DNA from: Bacteroidota bacterium
GTDB lineage: Bacteria; Bacteroidota; Bacteroidia; Flavobacteriales; Flavobacteriaceae
Length of the DNA: 50,233 nucleotides
Assembly: GCA_027592025.1 (NCBI GenBank)
Contig: JAQCIQ010000014.1
Location: 1-50,233, forward strand
Direction of reading: 5' to 3'
Position 1 is the first letter of the stretch. Each line of letters opens with the position of its first letter. The translations under genes and the position numbers were made by a program. Under the pieces are notes generated by a model, which was not told where the DNA came from, did not search any database, and worked only from the letters and a program-made list of their open reading frames with translations. Shown one piece after another: positions 35,080-44,715 of the stretch.

Positions 35080-35793
35080 ATGGAACCTAAGAAAAATTTA
35101 AAGTCGGACGTTAGCCGGAATAGTTCACTGTTTTTTGCTGTAGGACTAACAATCATGTTGGTTGTAGCCAATTATGCCATAAACTACAAAACCTATGACA
35201 AATCCGATATCGATATAGGACGTTTGAATATGGAAGAAGAATTGGAAGAGGAAATTCCAGTTACTGAACAACTTCAAACAACTCCACCACCACCACCGCC
35301 GCCTGCTCCTGAGGTGATCGAAATTTTCGAAGATGAGGAGGAAATTGAAGAGACAGTCATTGAATCTACTGAAACAAACCAGGAAGAGGAGATTGTCGTT
35401 GAGGATATCCAAATTGAGGAAGTTGAAGAAGATGTTGAAGTTCCATTTATGGTAATCGAAAATGTTCCTGTTTTTCCTGGTTGTGAATCAGGAAGTAATG
35501 ACGCCAAACGAAAGTGTATGTCTGACAAGATCAGCGAATTCGTGAGACGTAAATTCAACACGGACCTTGCAGGAGATTTGGGATTGACTGGCCGTCAGCG
35601 AATTAACGTTATTTTTAAAATAGATAAATCTGGGAATGTGGTTGGCATCAGAGCAAGAGCTCCGCACCCAAGACTTCAAGCTGAGGCTGAAAGAGTTGTA
35701 AATTTACTGCCAAAAATGTTACCTGGTAAACAACGAGGTAAGCCTGTAGTTGTTCCTTATTCCCTTCCGATAATTTTCGAAGTTCAAGACTAA
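35080..35793 (+). CDS. TonB-like energy transducer (intact paralogue)
   Basis: A 237-residue protein. It has a short cytoplasmic N-terminus, an anchor helix (about 17-35), a periplasmic spacer with seven consecutive prolines (69-75) and a very acidic stretch (about 78-125), then the TonB C-terminal domain (about 135-237, ending SLPIIFEVQD). Two cysteines (FPGCESGSNDAKRKC) sit at the domain entrance and recur in the upstream paralogue; they may form a disulfide. It closely resembles the preceding gene along its whole length, so the pair looks like a tandem duplication. No ExbB/ExbD genes are nearby. thiL begins 3 bases after its stop. Confidence 0.88.
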   Translation: MEPKKNLKSDVSRNSSLFFAVGLTIMLVVANYAINYKTYDKSDIDIGRLNMEEELEEEIPVTEQLQTTPPPPPPPAPEVIEIFEDEEEIEETVIESTETNQEEEIVVEDIQIEEVEEDVEVPFMVIENVPVFPGCESGSNDAKRKCMSDKISEFVRRKFNTDLAGDLGLTGRQRINVIFKIDKSGNVVGIRARAPHPRLQAEAERVVNLLPKMLPGKQRGKPVVVPYSLPIIFEVQD

Positions 35794-35796
35794 CAG

Positions 35797-36843
35797 ATGT
35801 TCGAAAATAAAAATGATCAGCAAACTCCTCTAAGTGACTTAGGGGAGTTTGCTCTTATAGACCATTTGACAAAGCACTTTAAGGTGGGCCAGGCTAGCAC
35901 CGTTTCTTCAATTGGCGACGATGCGGCAGTTCTAGAATTCAAAGACAAACAAATTGTAGTTTCTACAGACTTGTTGATAGAAGGCATTCACTTTGACTTG
36001 AGTTATATGCCACTTGAGCATTTGGGCTATAAGGCCGTGGTGGTCAACCTCTCCGATGTATGTGCTATGAACGCGGTGGCCTCTCAAATAACGGTCTCGA
36101 TTGCAGTGTCAAATCGTTTTCCTTTGGAAGCCCTCGAAGCGCTGTATAGCGGAATTCACAAGGCAGCCAAATATTACAACGTTGATGTGGTTGGAGGCGA
36201 CACCACTTCTTCTACTCGGGGGATGATCATTTCCGTTACGGCAATTGGTTCTGCCTCTAAAGAACGCATTGTGAGGCGCTCTGGAGCCAAACCCAATGAT
36301 CTTTTGGTTGTAACAGGGGATCTCGGAGGAGCCTATTTAGGCCTTCAAGTGTTGGAGAGAGAAAAGGAAGTTTTCAAAGTCAATCCAAATAACCAACCCG
36401 ATCTAGAGCCATATACTTATTTGGTCGAAAGACAATTAAAGCCTGAAGCGCGCACCGACATCATTTCGTTACTTGAATCTTTAGAAGTTATACCAACGAG
36501 CATGATTGACATCAGTGATGGACTGTCGTCAGAAGTGTTGCATTTGTGTAAGTCCAGCAAAGTGGGTTGTGATCTTTATGAAGACAAGATTCCTCTCGAT
36601 CCTCAGATGATGACAACTTGTGAAGAGTTTAACGTTGATAGCACCACCATAGCCATTAACGGTGGAGAAGACTACGAGTTGCTATTTACCATTGACCAAA
36701 GTGACTTTGACAAAATAAAAGGGAATCCGAATTTAACTGTGATAGGTTTCATTAAAGAACAAAGCGACGGCGCTCATTTGGTCACTCGGTCAGAAACACG
36801 TGTTCCCATTGAAGCCAAAGGATGGAAGTCTTTTAATGCTTAG
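35797..36843 (+). CDS. thiL: Thiamine-monophosphate kinase
   Basis: A 348-residue protein of the PurM/ThiL fold. The N-terminal motif is LGEFALIDHLTK; the metal/ATP site is SIGDDAAVLEF with STDLLIEGIHFDL (about 40-68), followed by GYKAVVVNLSDVCAMNA (about 79-95) and VVGGDTTSS. The C-terminal domain holds MIDISDGLSSEVLHLC and INGGEDYELLFT. It phosphorylates thiamine phosphate to thiamine diphosphate, the active cofactor. It lies 3 bases after the tonB-like gene, so is co-transcribed with it, though the link is probably not functional. It is convergent with the aminopeptidase (11-base gap, no clear terminator). Confidence 0.95.
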   Translation: MFENKNDQQTPLSDLGEFALIDHLTKHFKVGQASTVSSIGDDAAVLEFKDKQIVVSTDLLIEGIHFDLSYMPLEHLGYKAVVVNLSDVCAMNAVASQITVSIAVSNRFPLEALEALYSGIHKAAKYYNVDVVGGDTTSSTRGMIISVTAIGSASKERIVRRSGAKPNDLLVVTGDLGGAYLGLQVLEREKEVFKVNPNNQPDLEPYTYLVERQLKPEARTDIISLLESLEVIPTSMIDISDGLSSEVLHLCKSSKVGCDLYEDKIPLDPQMMTTCEEFNVDSTTIAINGGEDYELLFTIDQSDFDKIKGNPNLTVIGFIKEQSDGAHLVTRSETRVPIEAKGWKSFNA

Positions 36844-36854
36844 GACGCGCAGAA

Positions 36855-38147
36855 CTATCGATTCATCAAATCTTCAATTTCCTCAACATCAATAGGAATG
36901 TTGGCCATCAAATTCAATGGAGTTCCCTTGGCTTGAATCACGACATCGTCTTCTAAACGGATCCCCAAATTTTCCTTAGGAATGTAGATGCCAGGCTCAA
37001 TAGTATATACCATGTTGGCTTGCATGGGTGTTTTAAGCGCCCCGTAGTCGTGAGTATCTAATCCCATGTGGTGCGAGGTGCCATGCATAAAATATTTTTT
37101 GTAGGCTGGCCAGTCAGTAGATTCTTTTTGGATGTCTGCCTTGTCCAAAAGCCCCAGTCCTAATAATTCTGAGGTCATCATTTTACCGACTTCGACATGA
37201 TAGGCGTCCCACATGGTTCCCGGTACAAGAAGTTTTGTAGCCTCGTCCTTGACTCTTTGAACCGCTTGATAAACAGATTTTTGACGTGCTGTGAATTTGC
37301 CATTAACAGGAATTGTTCGGGTCATGTCACTCGAATAGTTCGCGTATTCGGCACCAACGTCAAGTAAAAGCATGTCTCCGTCAACACAGCTTTTATTGTT
37401 TTCAATATAATGTAAAACACAGGCGTTGTACCCTGAGGCAATAATGGGAGTGTAAGCAAACCCTCGAGATCGATTTCTAAGAAATTCGTGACTGAACTCG
37501 GCTTCAATTTCATATTCCATAACCCCGGGTTTGACAAAGCCCAAAATTCGTCGAAATCCTTTCTCGGTAATGGAGCAAGCTTTTTGGATGAGATCAATTT
37601 CCTCAGTCTCTTTGACTCCTCTCAATTGCTCCAAAATGGGATAACTCCTTTCCCAGTGATGGGCTGGATATTTTGCCTTTATTTTTTTTGTGAAACGATC
37701 TTCTCGGGTTTCCATTTCGACCGCCTGGCGGTAATGCTCATTGGTGTCGATATAAACCGTGTGGGCCTCAGTCATGAGTTCTCTAAAAACTTTATCAAAC
37801 TCACTAAGCCAGTGAATGGATTGGATTCCAGAAACGGCTGTAGCTTCAGATTTATTTAATTTTTCACCTTCCCAAACAGCGATATGATCATTAGTTTCTT
37901 TGACAAAAAGCATTTCGCGATGACTCGATTTGTAGGCATCGGGAAAAAGTAACAAAATACTCTCCTCTTGATCGACTCCACTGAGATAGAAAATATTTCT
38001 GTGTTGCTGAAAAGGCAGGGTAGTATCAGCACCAGTAGTGAAAATATCATTCGAATTGAAAACCGCCAACGAATTTGGCTTCATGGCAGCCATGAATTTC
38101 TTGCGGTTTTTGGTAAATAAACTATTGGGAATAGACTCGTATTTCAT
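36855..38147 (-). CDS. pepP: Xaa-Pro aminopeptidase (aminopeptidase P family, M24B)
   Basis: A 430-residue protein with an N-terminal aminopeptidase P domain (about 1-135) and a C-terminal pita-bread catalytic domain. The metal ligands are visible: two Asp in LLDVGAEYANYSSDMTRT (about 266-283), His in FMHGTSHHMGLDTHD (about 353-367), Glu in YTIEPGIYIP and Glu in GIRLEDDVVI. It removes N-terminal residues before proline and is usually a cytoplasmic dinuclear-metal (Mn/Zn) enzyme; no signal peptide is seen. A good minus-strand promoter lies upstream at 38170-38200. Confidence 0.95.
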   Translation of the reverse strand: MKYESIPNSLFTKNRKKFMAAMKPNSLAVFNSNDIFTTGADTTLPFQQHRNIFYLSGVDQEESILLLFPDAYKSSHREMLFVKETNDHIAVWEGEKLNKSEATAVSGIQSIHWLSEFDKVFRELMTEAHTVYIDTNEHYRQAVEMETREDRFTKKIKAKYPAHHWERSYPILEQLRGVKETEEIDLIQKACSITEKGFRRILGFVKPGVMEYEIEAEFSHEFLRNRSRGFAYTPIIASGYNACVLHYIENNKSCVDGDMLLLDVGAEYANYSSDMTRTIPVNGKFTARQKSVYQAVQRVKDEATKLLVPGTMWDAYHVEVGKMMTSELLGLGLLDKADIQKESTDWPAYKKYFMHGTSHHMGLDTHDYGALKTPMQANMVYTIEPGIYIPKENLGIRLEDDVVIQAKGTPLNLMANIPIDVEEIEDLMNR

Positions 38148-38169
38148 TGGGATTCTTTTTGTTTGTAAT

Positions 38170-38200
38170 CAAAAGTAGGACATTTTGGGTGTTCATGCAA
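38170..38200 (-). promoter_or_regulatory. Promoter of the Xaa-Pro aminopeptidase gene
   Basis: On the minus strand, TTG (38200-38198), 20 bases, then TACTTTTG (38177-38170) matches the Bacteroidota consensus. The expected leader is about 18 bases. The rest of the 182-base divergent gap shows no clear plus-strand promoter for the next gene. Confidence 0.7.
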
Positions 38201-38329
38201 TTGAATTTTGAACCACTCGTTTGATTTGGGTTTGTATATCATGAGGTATTTGCATAAATTCACTCCGTTATTCAGGGGGAAGCAATCCACCTTGAGTGAT
38301 TCTGTCGATAACTTTTTAAATAATCTCAA

Positions 38330-41128
38330 ATGAAATTTCTTAAGATATTCCTCGTCCTTCTTGGTTTTACTGTTCAATTTGGACAAAGTCAAACATCCCC
38401 TCCAACCCAAGACATCCTGGACCATTCACTGGTCAAGAATCTACCTTTTGAAAACATTGGCCCTTCAATTATGAGCGGACGCGTAACAGATTTAGCCGTC
38501 AATCCAGAAATGACTTCGGAATTTTATGTAGCCTATGCTTCGGGAGGTCTTTGGCATACTACGAATAATGGTACCAGTTTCACGCCCATCTTGGATGGTA
38601 GTCAAACTCAAAATGTTGGCGCGCTAGCCGTTCATTGGCCTACTAGAACTATTTGGGTAGGCACTGGCGAAAATAATTCTTCTCGATCATCTTATGCAGG
38701 GATTGGAATGTTGAAATCTACCGATAATGGTAAAACATGGGAACATCTGGGTCTTTCTGACAGTCATCACATTGGAAACATCCTTATCAACCCCAATGAC
38801 CATGATGAGGTAGTTGTTGGAGTAGTAGGGCATTTGTATTCTCCCAATGAAGAAAGAGGGGTTTTTAAAACTGTAGACGGAGGAAAATCTTGGATAAGAA
38901 CACTTTTCGTCGATGACACTTCGGGTATTATTGAGATTCAACACGAGCCAGGAAACTTTAATGTTCAATACGCGGCATCTTGGACCAAAGATCGCAAAGC
39001 ATGGAATTTTTTAGGCAACGGTGAGAATTCTGCTATATTTAAAAGTACCGATGCAGGCTCCTCTTGGACTAAAGTCAGTACTCCAAATAGTGGATTCCCA
39101 ACTGGAGATGGTGTAGGTCGAATTGGTCTTGCAGTATTCGACGCCAACACGATCTATGCAGTGCACGACAGTCAATTTTTGAGACCAGCAGAGAATTCTA
39201 AAGCAAAAGGTGATGAATTGTCTAAGGATGACTTCAAGGTAATGAGCAAACAACAATTCTTGACTTTAGAAGATAAAAAGCTTGAGGACTTTCTCCAATC
39301 GAACGGATTTCCAAAAAAATACAGTGCTTCAGCGGTCAAAGATTTGGTGCGCAAAGGTAAAGCAGAACCAGTTGATTTGGCTAAATTCTTGGAAGACGCC
39401 AATGCCATGTTGTTCGATACGCCAGTTGTTGGAGCTGAGGTTTATGTGAGTCGTGATGGGGGAAAATCCTGGGGTAAAACACACAAGGGGTATCTCGATG
39501 GAGTCTACAGCAGTTATGGCTATTATTTCGGAAAAATTCATGTTTCTCCAACCAACAAAGAAGACATCTACATCTATGGTGTTCCTATTATCAAATCTAA
39601 GGATGGTGGAGCGACTTTTTCTTCAATCGACTATGACAATGTGCATAGTGACCACCATGCGCTTTGGATAAATCCTAACAACCCGAATCACTTGATTAAT
39701 GGTAATGATGGTGGAATCAATATTTCTTATGATGATGGAGCCCATTGGATCAAATGCAATTCTCCGGAGGTTGGTCAATTCTACTATATCAACGTTGACG
39801 ACGAAAAGCCCTATAATGTCTATGGAGGCCTCCAAGATAATGGAGTCTGGGTAGGTGCAAACAACGCCGATGAAGACGCCAGCTGGCATCAAAATGGCCA
39901 ATACCCTTGGAAGTTTATCATGGGTGGAGATGGCATGCAGGTTCAAATAGACAATCGCAATTCAAAAGTTGTTTATACTGGCTATCAATTTGGCAACTAC
40001 TATCGCCTGAACCTCGATACCCAGGAGTCGGTCTATATTCAACCAAAGCATGAATTGGGCGACAATCCTTACCGATTCAACTGGCAAACACCTGTATTGT
40101 TGTCAGCTCACAATCAAGATATACTTTATTTCGGCGCCAATAAATTATTGCGGTCCATGAACCAAGGCAACGATTGGTCTGTCGTCAGTCCTGATCTAAC
40201 CACGGGCGGTAAAAAAGGCAATGTGGCTTATGGCACCTTGACCTCCATCAGTGAGTCTCCTTTCCAATTTGGTCAAATAGTAGTGGGCAGTGATGACGGC
40301 TATGTTCATTTGACTCAAGACGGAGGGGTCAATTGGACCAAAATTTCTGATAGCTTTCCTAAAGACCTATGGGTTTCTCGAGTTGTAGCCTCAGAACACG
40401 ATCAAAATCGGATTTACGTCACCCTTAACGGTTACCGATGGGATGATTTCAAAACCTACATTTACCTCAGTAATGATTTGGGAGCTACTTGGACCGAAAT
40501 TTCAGGAAATATCCCTGCGTCTCCAGTCAATGTGATTATTGAAGACCCAGTGCGTGAGGACATGCTCTATGTTGGAACCGATTACGGCCTCTACCTTAGC
40601 CTTGATTCGGGTGCTTCATGGCATGCCTTGGCTGGCGGAATGCCCCATGTAGCTGTTCACGATTTAAAAATTCAAAAAACCGCCAATCAACTTTTGGTAG
40701 GAACCCATGGCCGAAGTATTTACCGTGCCGAAATAGGCGCTTTGCAGGCGTTGACCAACGAAGTATTGAATCAGAACGTCCACGTATTTGCATTGGACAA
40801 GATGAGAAAATCTCCAAGTTGGGGAAGACAGTGGAGCCAATTTAGAGCTGCTAATACCCCAGAGCTCAATATTCCTTATTTCAGTAAAACTGCCCAATCC
40901 TTGCAGTTCATGATAACCGATAAGGAGGACAATGAAGTTTATAGCAGCCAAGTGTCCGCTGACAAAGGTTTGAATACTGTTATTTATGACTTGAGTTACT
41001 CGGAAAAGGCCTTGAAAAAACTAAAAAACAATGCGCCTAAAGCCAGCGACAACGGCGTGGTGTATTTGGCTAAGGGCACATACAAGGTCATGGTTGGCAA
41101 TGCCAGCAAGGAATTGGTTATTGAGTAG
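38330..41128 (+). CDS. Secreted sortilin/BNR-repeat beta-propeller protein
   Basis: A 932-residue protein with a signal peptide (about 1-20, ends GQSQ). It contains many sortilin/VPS10 and BNR-type blades with the Asp-box form S/T-x-D-x-G-x-T/S-W, for example KSTDNGKTWEHLG, KTVDGGKSWI, KSTDAGSSWTKVS, SRDGGKSWGK, KSKDGGATFSS and LSLDSGASWHAL. A helical insertion (about 290-370) interrupts the propeller. The C-terminal 120 residues form a beta-sandwich-like tail. Related Bacteroidota proteins are often labelled glycosyl hydrolases, but no catalytic residues are evident and the substrate is unknown. There is no obvious C-terminal type IX sorting signal. It appears to be a single-gene unit. Confidence 0.87.
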   Translation: MKFLKIFLVLLGFTVQFGQSQTSPPTQDILDHSLVKNLPFENIGPSIMSGRVTDLAVNPEMTSEFYVAYASGGLWHTTNNGTSFTPILDGSQTQNVGALAVHWPTRTIWVGTGENNSSRSSYAGIGMLKSTDNGKTWEHLGLSDSHHIGNILINPNDHDEVVVGVVGHLYSPNEERGVFKTVDGGKSWIRTLFVDDTSGIIEIQHEPGNFNVQYAASWTKDRKAWNFLGNGENSAIFKSTDAGSSWTKVSTPNSGFPTGDGVGRIGLAVFDANTIYAVHDSQFLRPAENSKAKGDELSKDDFKVMSKQQFLTLEDKKLEDFLQSNGFPKKYSASAVKDLVRKGKAEPVDLAKFLEDANAMLFDTPVVGAEVYVSRDGGKSWGKTHKGYLDGVYSSYGYYFGKIHVSPTNKEDIYIYGVPIIKSKDGGATFSSIDYDNVHSDHHALWINPNNPNHLINGNDGGINISYDDGAHWIKCNSPEVGQFYYINVDDEKPYNVYGGLQDNGVWVGANNADEDASWHQNGQYPWKFIMGGDGMQVQIDNRNSKVVYTGYQFGNYYRLNLDTQESVYIQPKHELGDNPYRFNWQTPVLLSAHNQDILYFGANKLLRSMNQGNDWSVVSPDLTTGGKKGNVAYGTLTSISESPFQFGQIVVGSDDGYVHLTQDGGVNWTKISDSFPKDLWVSRVVASEHDQNRIYVTLNGYRWDDFKTYIYLSNDLGATWTEISGNIPASPVNVIIEDPVREDMLYVGTDYGLYLSLDSGASWHALAGGMPHVAVHDLKIQKTANQLLVGTHGRSIYRAEIGALQALTNEVLNQNVHVFALDKMRKSPSWGRQWSQFRAANTPELNIPYFSKTAQSLQFMITDKEDNEVYSSQVSADKGLNTVIYDLSYSEKALKKLKNNAPKASDNGVVYLAKGTYKVMVGNASKELVIE

Positions 41129-41172
41129 CTAATATTTTTACTGGGGCTTTTTGAGAGAAAGAAGATTGGATG

Positions 41173-41195
41173 TAATTTAAAACCATTTTAAATTA
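41173..41195. promoter_or_regulatory. Perfect 10-3-10 AT palindrome upstream of sdhCAB
   Basis: TAATTTAAAA (41173-41182), CCA and TTTTAAATTA (41186-41195) form a perfect inverted repeat, followed by G and six T. It could be an operator 18 bases upstream of the sdh -33 element, or an A/T-only terminator for the preceding propeller gene. The lack of G/C pairs makes it a poor terminator; the palindrome is clear, its role is not. Confidence 0.55.
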
Positions 41196-41213
41196 GTTTT
41201 TTACATCACAGGA

Positions 41214-41245
41214 TTTGTTCTAGCCATAGTTGTAGTGTACTTTTG
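41214..41245 (+). promoter_or_regulatory. Promoter of the sdhCAB operon
   Basis: TTTG (41214-41217), 20 bases, then TACTTTTG (41238-41245) is a full match to the Bacteroidota consensus. The leader to the sdhC ATG (41269) would be about 18 bases. The same TACTTTTG octamer is used at the act operon. Confidence 0.78.
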
Positions 41246-41268
41246 TATTTCTAAATTAATGACCACTT

Positions 41269-41946
41269 ATGGCGCAACTGTTTCAAACTTCAATAGGACG
41301 TAAAGTAGCTATGGCGCTGTCGGCCATTTTCTTGATGGTTTTTTTGCTGCAACATTTCACTATCAATAGTCTGTCAGTTATCAGTCCAGAAGCGTTCAAC
41401 GAGGTTTCCCATTTTATGGGAACCAATCCGTTGGTGCAATTTGTATTACAACCAGTGTTGATTTTCGGGGTGGTTTTCCACTTTCTCATGGGGTTTATTT
41501 TAGACATTCAAAATCGCCGTGCCAATGGTCAAACCTATATCAAATACAACGGCGCTGCCAATGCCAAGTGGGTGAGCCGCCACATGCTTTTGAGTGGATT
41601 GGTCATCTTAGGATTTATGGCATTGCATTTTGTTGATTTTTGGTTTCCTGAGGTAAATATCAAATTCATCCAAGGCGATTGGTCTGGGACTGCCGAAGGA
41701 GTGGAAGGGTTTCGTTACTATGAAGAACTGCGGCATAAGTTTGTCAATCCTTATCGGGTTGGAGCTTATTCTGTGGCATTTGTGTTTTTAGCGCTTCACC
41801 TCAATCATGGCTTCACTTCAGCGTTCCAATCCGTAGGCAGTAATTGGGGGCGCAAAAAAGTACTTCAAACGGTCGGACTGATCTATTCCTACGTTATTCC
41901 AGCTGGCTTCATTGGCATCGCCCTGTTTCATCATTTTACCCACTAA
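41269..41946 (+). CDS. sdhC: Succinate dehydrogenase cytochrome b subunit
   Basis: A 225-residue membrane protein with five transmembrane helices, the single-subunit diheme b558 type used by Bacteroidota. Probable heme His residues lie in the helices (FLLQHFTINS, VFHFLMGF, SRHMLLSG, MALHFVDFW, LALHLNHGF). It anchors SdhA and SdhB and exchanges electrons with menaquinone. There is no SdhD gene, consistent with this type. sdhA follows after 12 bases. The N-terminus (FQTSIGRKVAMALSAIFLMVF) is typical and supports the ATG at 41269. Confidence 0.96.
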   Translation: MAQLFQTSIGRKVAMALSAIFLMVFLLQHFTINSLSVISPEAFNEVSHFMGTNPLVQFVLQPVLIFGVVFHFLMGFILDIQNRRANGQTYIKYNGAANAKWVSRHMLLSGLVILGFMALHFVDFWFPEVNIKFIQGDWSGTAEGVEGFRYYEELRHKFVNPYRVGAYSVAFVFLALHLNHGFTSAFQSVGSNWGRKKVLQTVGLIYSYVIPAGFIGIALFHHFTH

Positions 41947-41958
41947 ATCTTATTGTCT

Positions 41959-43962
41959 ATGTCAACTTTGAATTCAAATGTTCCCGAAGGCCCTTTAAAA
42001 GACAAGTGGACCAATCACAAGAACAACATTGACTTGGTTAATCCGGTCAACAAACGAAAAATAGATGTTATTGTCGTGGGGACTGGCCTGGCTGGCGCAT
42101 CTGCTTCGGCTACTTTGGCTGAGTTAGGTTACAACGTCAAGACTTTTTGTTTTCAAGATTCTCCCCGTCGCGCTCACTCCATTGCTGCTCAAGGGGGAAT
42201 CAATGCTGCGAAAAACTATCAAGGTGATGGAGATTCAACCCATCGGTTGTTCTATGATACTGTAAAGGGTGGTGATTATCGTTCTAGAGAAGCCAACGTC
42301 TATCGTTTAGCTGAGGTGTCTGCAAATATCATCGACCAATGCGTTGCTCAAGGGGTTCCTTTTGCCAGAGACTATGGCGGATTGCTCGACAACCGATCTT
42401 TTGGAGGTGTTTTGGTTTCACGAACGTTTTATGCCAAAGGACAGACGGGTCAACAACTACTCCTAGGCGCATATTCTGCGATGAATCGCCAAATCGGTCG
42501 AGGTAAAATCAAAATGTATAACCGTCATGAAATGATGGACCTGGTTAAGGTAAATGGAAAGGCTAGAGGTATCATTGCACGTAATTTGGTGACAGGAGAA
42601 ATCGAAAGACATTCGGCTCATGCAGTTGTTATTGCTTCAGGTGGCTACGGCAACGTGTTCTTTTTGTCTACCAATGCCATGGGAAGTAATGTTTCGGCCG
42701 CCTGGAAAATTCACCGCAAAGGCGCCTATTTTGCTAACCCATGCTTCACCCAAATCCATCCTACTTGTATTCCCGTTTCTGGGGATCACCAATCGAAGTT
42801 GACTTTGATGTCAGAATCTTTGAGAAATGACGGTCGAATTTGGGTGCCCAAAAAGTTAGAAGATGCTCAGGCTATCCGCGAAGGCAGATTAAAACCTACT
42901 GAATTGGCTGAAGAGGATCGCGATTACTATTTGGAACGACGGTATCCAGCTTTTGGCAATTTGGTGCCTCGTGATGTTGCTTCTAGAGCGGCAAAGGAGC
43001 GCTGTGATGAAGGCTATGGAGTGAATGCAACTGGTGACGCCGTTTACTTGGATTTTGCCGCCTCGATTCAAAGGTATGGCACAGAGCAAGCTCATGTTCG
43101 AGGACTTGATGAAAATGACGGAGCTCTGGTAAAAAAATTAGGAAAAGAGGTGATCAAGGCCAAATACGGCAACCTCTTCCAAATGTACTATAAAATTGTA
43201 GACCAAGACCCTTATGAAACACCGATGATGATTTACCCAGCGGTGCATTACACCATGGGTGGCGTTTGGGTAGATTATAACTTGATGACGACCATACCAG
43301 GATGTTTTGCTATTGGAGAGGCAAATTTCTCAGATCATGGTGCCAACCGTCTTGGAGCTTCGGCCCTTATGCAAGGATTGGCCGATGGGTATTTTGTTTT
43401 ACCCTATACCATTGGTGATTATTTGTCTGATGACATTCGAACTGGACCTATTTCAACCGAAAGCCCTGAGTTTGACCAAGCGGAAGCTGAGGTGAAGGCG
43501 CAGATCGATGCTTTTGTCAATAACAAGGGCACAAAATCAGTGGACCATTTCCACAGAAAACTGGGTAAAATCATGTGGAATCAATGCGGAATGTCAAGAA
43601 ATGCCGTAGGACTCCAAAAAGCTATTAAGGACATTCAGGAACTGCGGGAGGATTTCTATAAAGACGTTCTAGTTCCCGGTTCAGCCAATGAATTCAATGA
43701 AGAACTGGCCAAAGCTGGAAGGGTTGCCGATTTCTTGGAACTGGGTGAGCTGTTCGCCAAGGACGCCCTTGAGCGCACTGAATCGTGTGGAGGTCATTTC
43801 AGAGAAGAATCGCAAACCCCAGAAGGCGAGGCCTTGAGAGACGACGTGAATTTCGCCTTTGTGTCTGCTTGGGAATATACAGGAAAGCCTAGCGAGGCAG
43901 TTCTTCACAAAGAAGAATTGAAGTATGAAAACATCGAATTAAAAACCAGATCATATAAATAG
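41959..43962 (+). CDS. sdhA: Succinate dehydrogenase flavoprotein subunit
   Basis: A 667-residue protein from the ATG at 41959; a TTG two codons earlier is less likely. The FAD dinucleotide motif is [20 protein letters not shown] (about 38-57). The covalent FAD His is in [18 protein letters not shown]. Substrate-site features are HPT in [17 protein letters not shown], and the C-terminal [12 protein letters not shown] and [14 protein letters not shown]. It oxidises succinate to fumarate, or may run in reverse. Its length and sequence are of the longer type paired with single-subunit SdhC. sdhB begins 3 bases after its stop. Confidence 0.97.
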   Translation: MSTLNSNVPEGPLKDKWTNHKNNIDLVNPVNKRKIDVIVVGTGLAGASASATLAELGYNVKTFCFQDSPRRAHSIAAQGGINAAKNYQGDGDSTHRLFYDTVKGGDYRSREANVYRLAEVSANIIDQCVAQGVPFARDYGGLLDNRSFGGVLVSRTFYAKGQTGQQLLLGAYSAMNRQIGRGKIKMYNRHEMMDLVKVNGKARGIIARNLVTGEIERHSAHAVVIASGGYGNVFFLSTNAMGSNVSAAWKIHRKGAYFANPCFTQIHPTCIPVSGDHQSKLTLMSESLRNDGRIWVPKKLEDAQAIREGRLKPTELAEEDRDYYLERRYPAFGNLVPRDVASRAAKERCDEGYGVNATGDAVYLDFAASIQRYGTEQAHVRGLDENDGALVKKLGKEVIKAKYGNLFQMYYKIVDQDPYETPMMIYPAVHYTMGGVWVDYNLMTTIPGCFAIGEANFSDHGANRLGASALMQGLADGYFVLPYTIGDYLSDDIRTGPISTESPEFDQAEAEVKAQIDAFVNNKGTKSVDHFHRKLGKIMWNQCGMSRNAVGLQKAIKDIQELREDFYKDVLVPGSANEFNEELAKAGRVADFLELGELFAKDALERTESCGGHFREESQTPEGEALRDDVNFAFVSAWEYTGKPSEAVLHKEELKYENIELKTRSYK

Positions 43963-43965
43963 ATT

Positions 43966-44709
43966 ATGCGTCTAACTTTAAAAATTTGGAGACAAGAAAA
44001 CGCCCAAGCCAAAGGTGCAATGGTGACATATCCCATTGACAATATTTCTCCCGATATGTCTTTCTTGGAAATGATGGACGTTCTAAACAAAGAGTTGATT
44101 GAAAAAGGCGAATCGCCTGTTGCATTTGACCACGATTGTCGAGAAGGTATCTGCGGGATGTGTTCCATGTTCATTAATGGCGAAGCACATGGACCAGATC
44201 GCAATGTGACTACTTGTCAATTGCACATGCGCAAATTTAAGGATGGCGATACCATTCACATTGAGCCTTTTCGGGCAAAGGCTTTTCCTGTGATTAGAGA
44301 TTTAGTAATTGATCGCAGTGCATTTGATCGCATCCAGCATGCAGGTGGTTTTATTTCGGTTAATACCTCAGGAAATACTCAGGATGCCAACGCTATTCCT
44401 ATTTCGAAGCACGCCGCTGATACCGCCATGGATGCCGCAGCATGTATTGGTTGTGGCGCCTGTGTGGCCACATGTAAAAACTCATCGGCAATGTTATTTG
44501 TAGGAGCCAAAGTGTCTCAATTTGCACTCCTTCCTCAAGGTAAGGTTGAAGCTGCAGATAGGGTTCAACATATGGTGGATCAAATGGACCTGGAAGGATT
44601 TGGGAATTGTACCAATACCGGCGCTTGTGAGGTTGAGTGCCCCAAAGGCATTTCTTTAGAAAACATCGCTCGAATGAATCGGGAATTGTTGAAAGCTAAA
44701 TTGTTTTAA
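43966..44709 (+). CDS. sdhB: Succinate dehydrogenase iron-sulfur subunit
   Basis: A 247-residue protein. The [2Fe-2S] ligands are in CREGICGMC and the later Cys of VTTCQLHM (about 54-88). The C-terminal half carries [13 protein letters not shown] and [15 protein letters not shown] for the [4Fe-4S] and [3Fe-4S] clusters. It transfers electrons from SdhA's FAD to the SdhC hemes and menaquinone. It is the last gene of sdhCAB. It converges with the Ig-like lipoprotein gene with only 6 bases between stops; no clear terminator is seen. Confidence 0.97.
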   Translation: MRLTLKIWRQENAQAKGAMVTYPIDNISPDMSFLEMMDVLNKELIEKGESPVAFDHDCREGICGMCSMFINGEAHGPDRNVTTCQLHMRKFKDGDTIHIEPFRAKAFPVIRDLVIDRSAFDRIQHAGGFISVNTSGNTQDANAIPISKHAADTAMDAAACIGCGACVATCKNSSAMLFVGAKVSQFALLPQGKVEAADRVQHMVDQMDLEGFGNCTNTGACEVECPKGISLENIARMNRELLKAKLF

Positions 44710-44715
44710 CAATTT

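Noticed and set aside
38144-38425. A 93-codon minus-strand open frame whose stop overlaps the pepP start
   Set aside because: It overlaps the signal peptide of the plus-strand propeller gene, contains the pepP promoter, and its sequence shows no recognisable fold.
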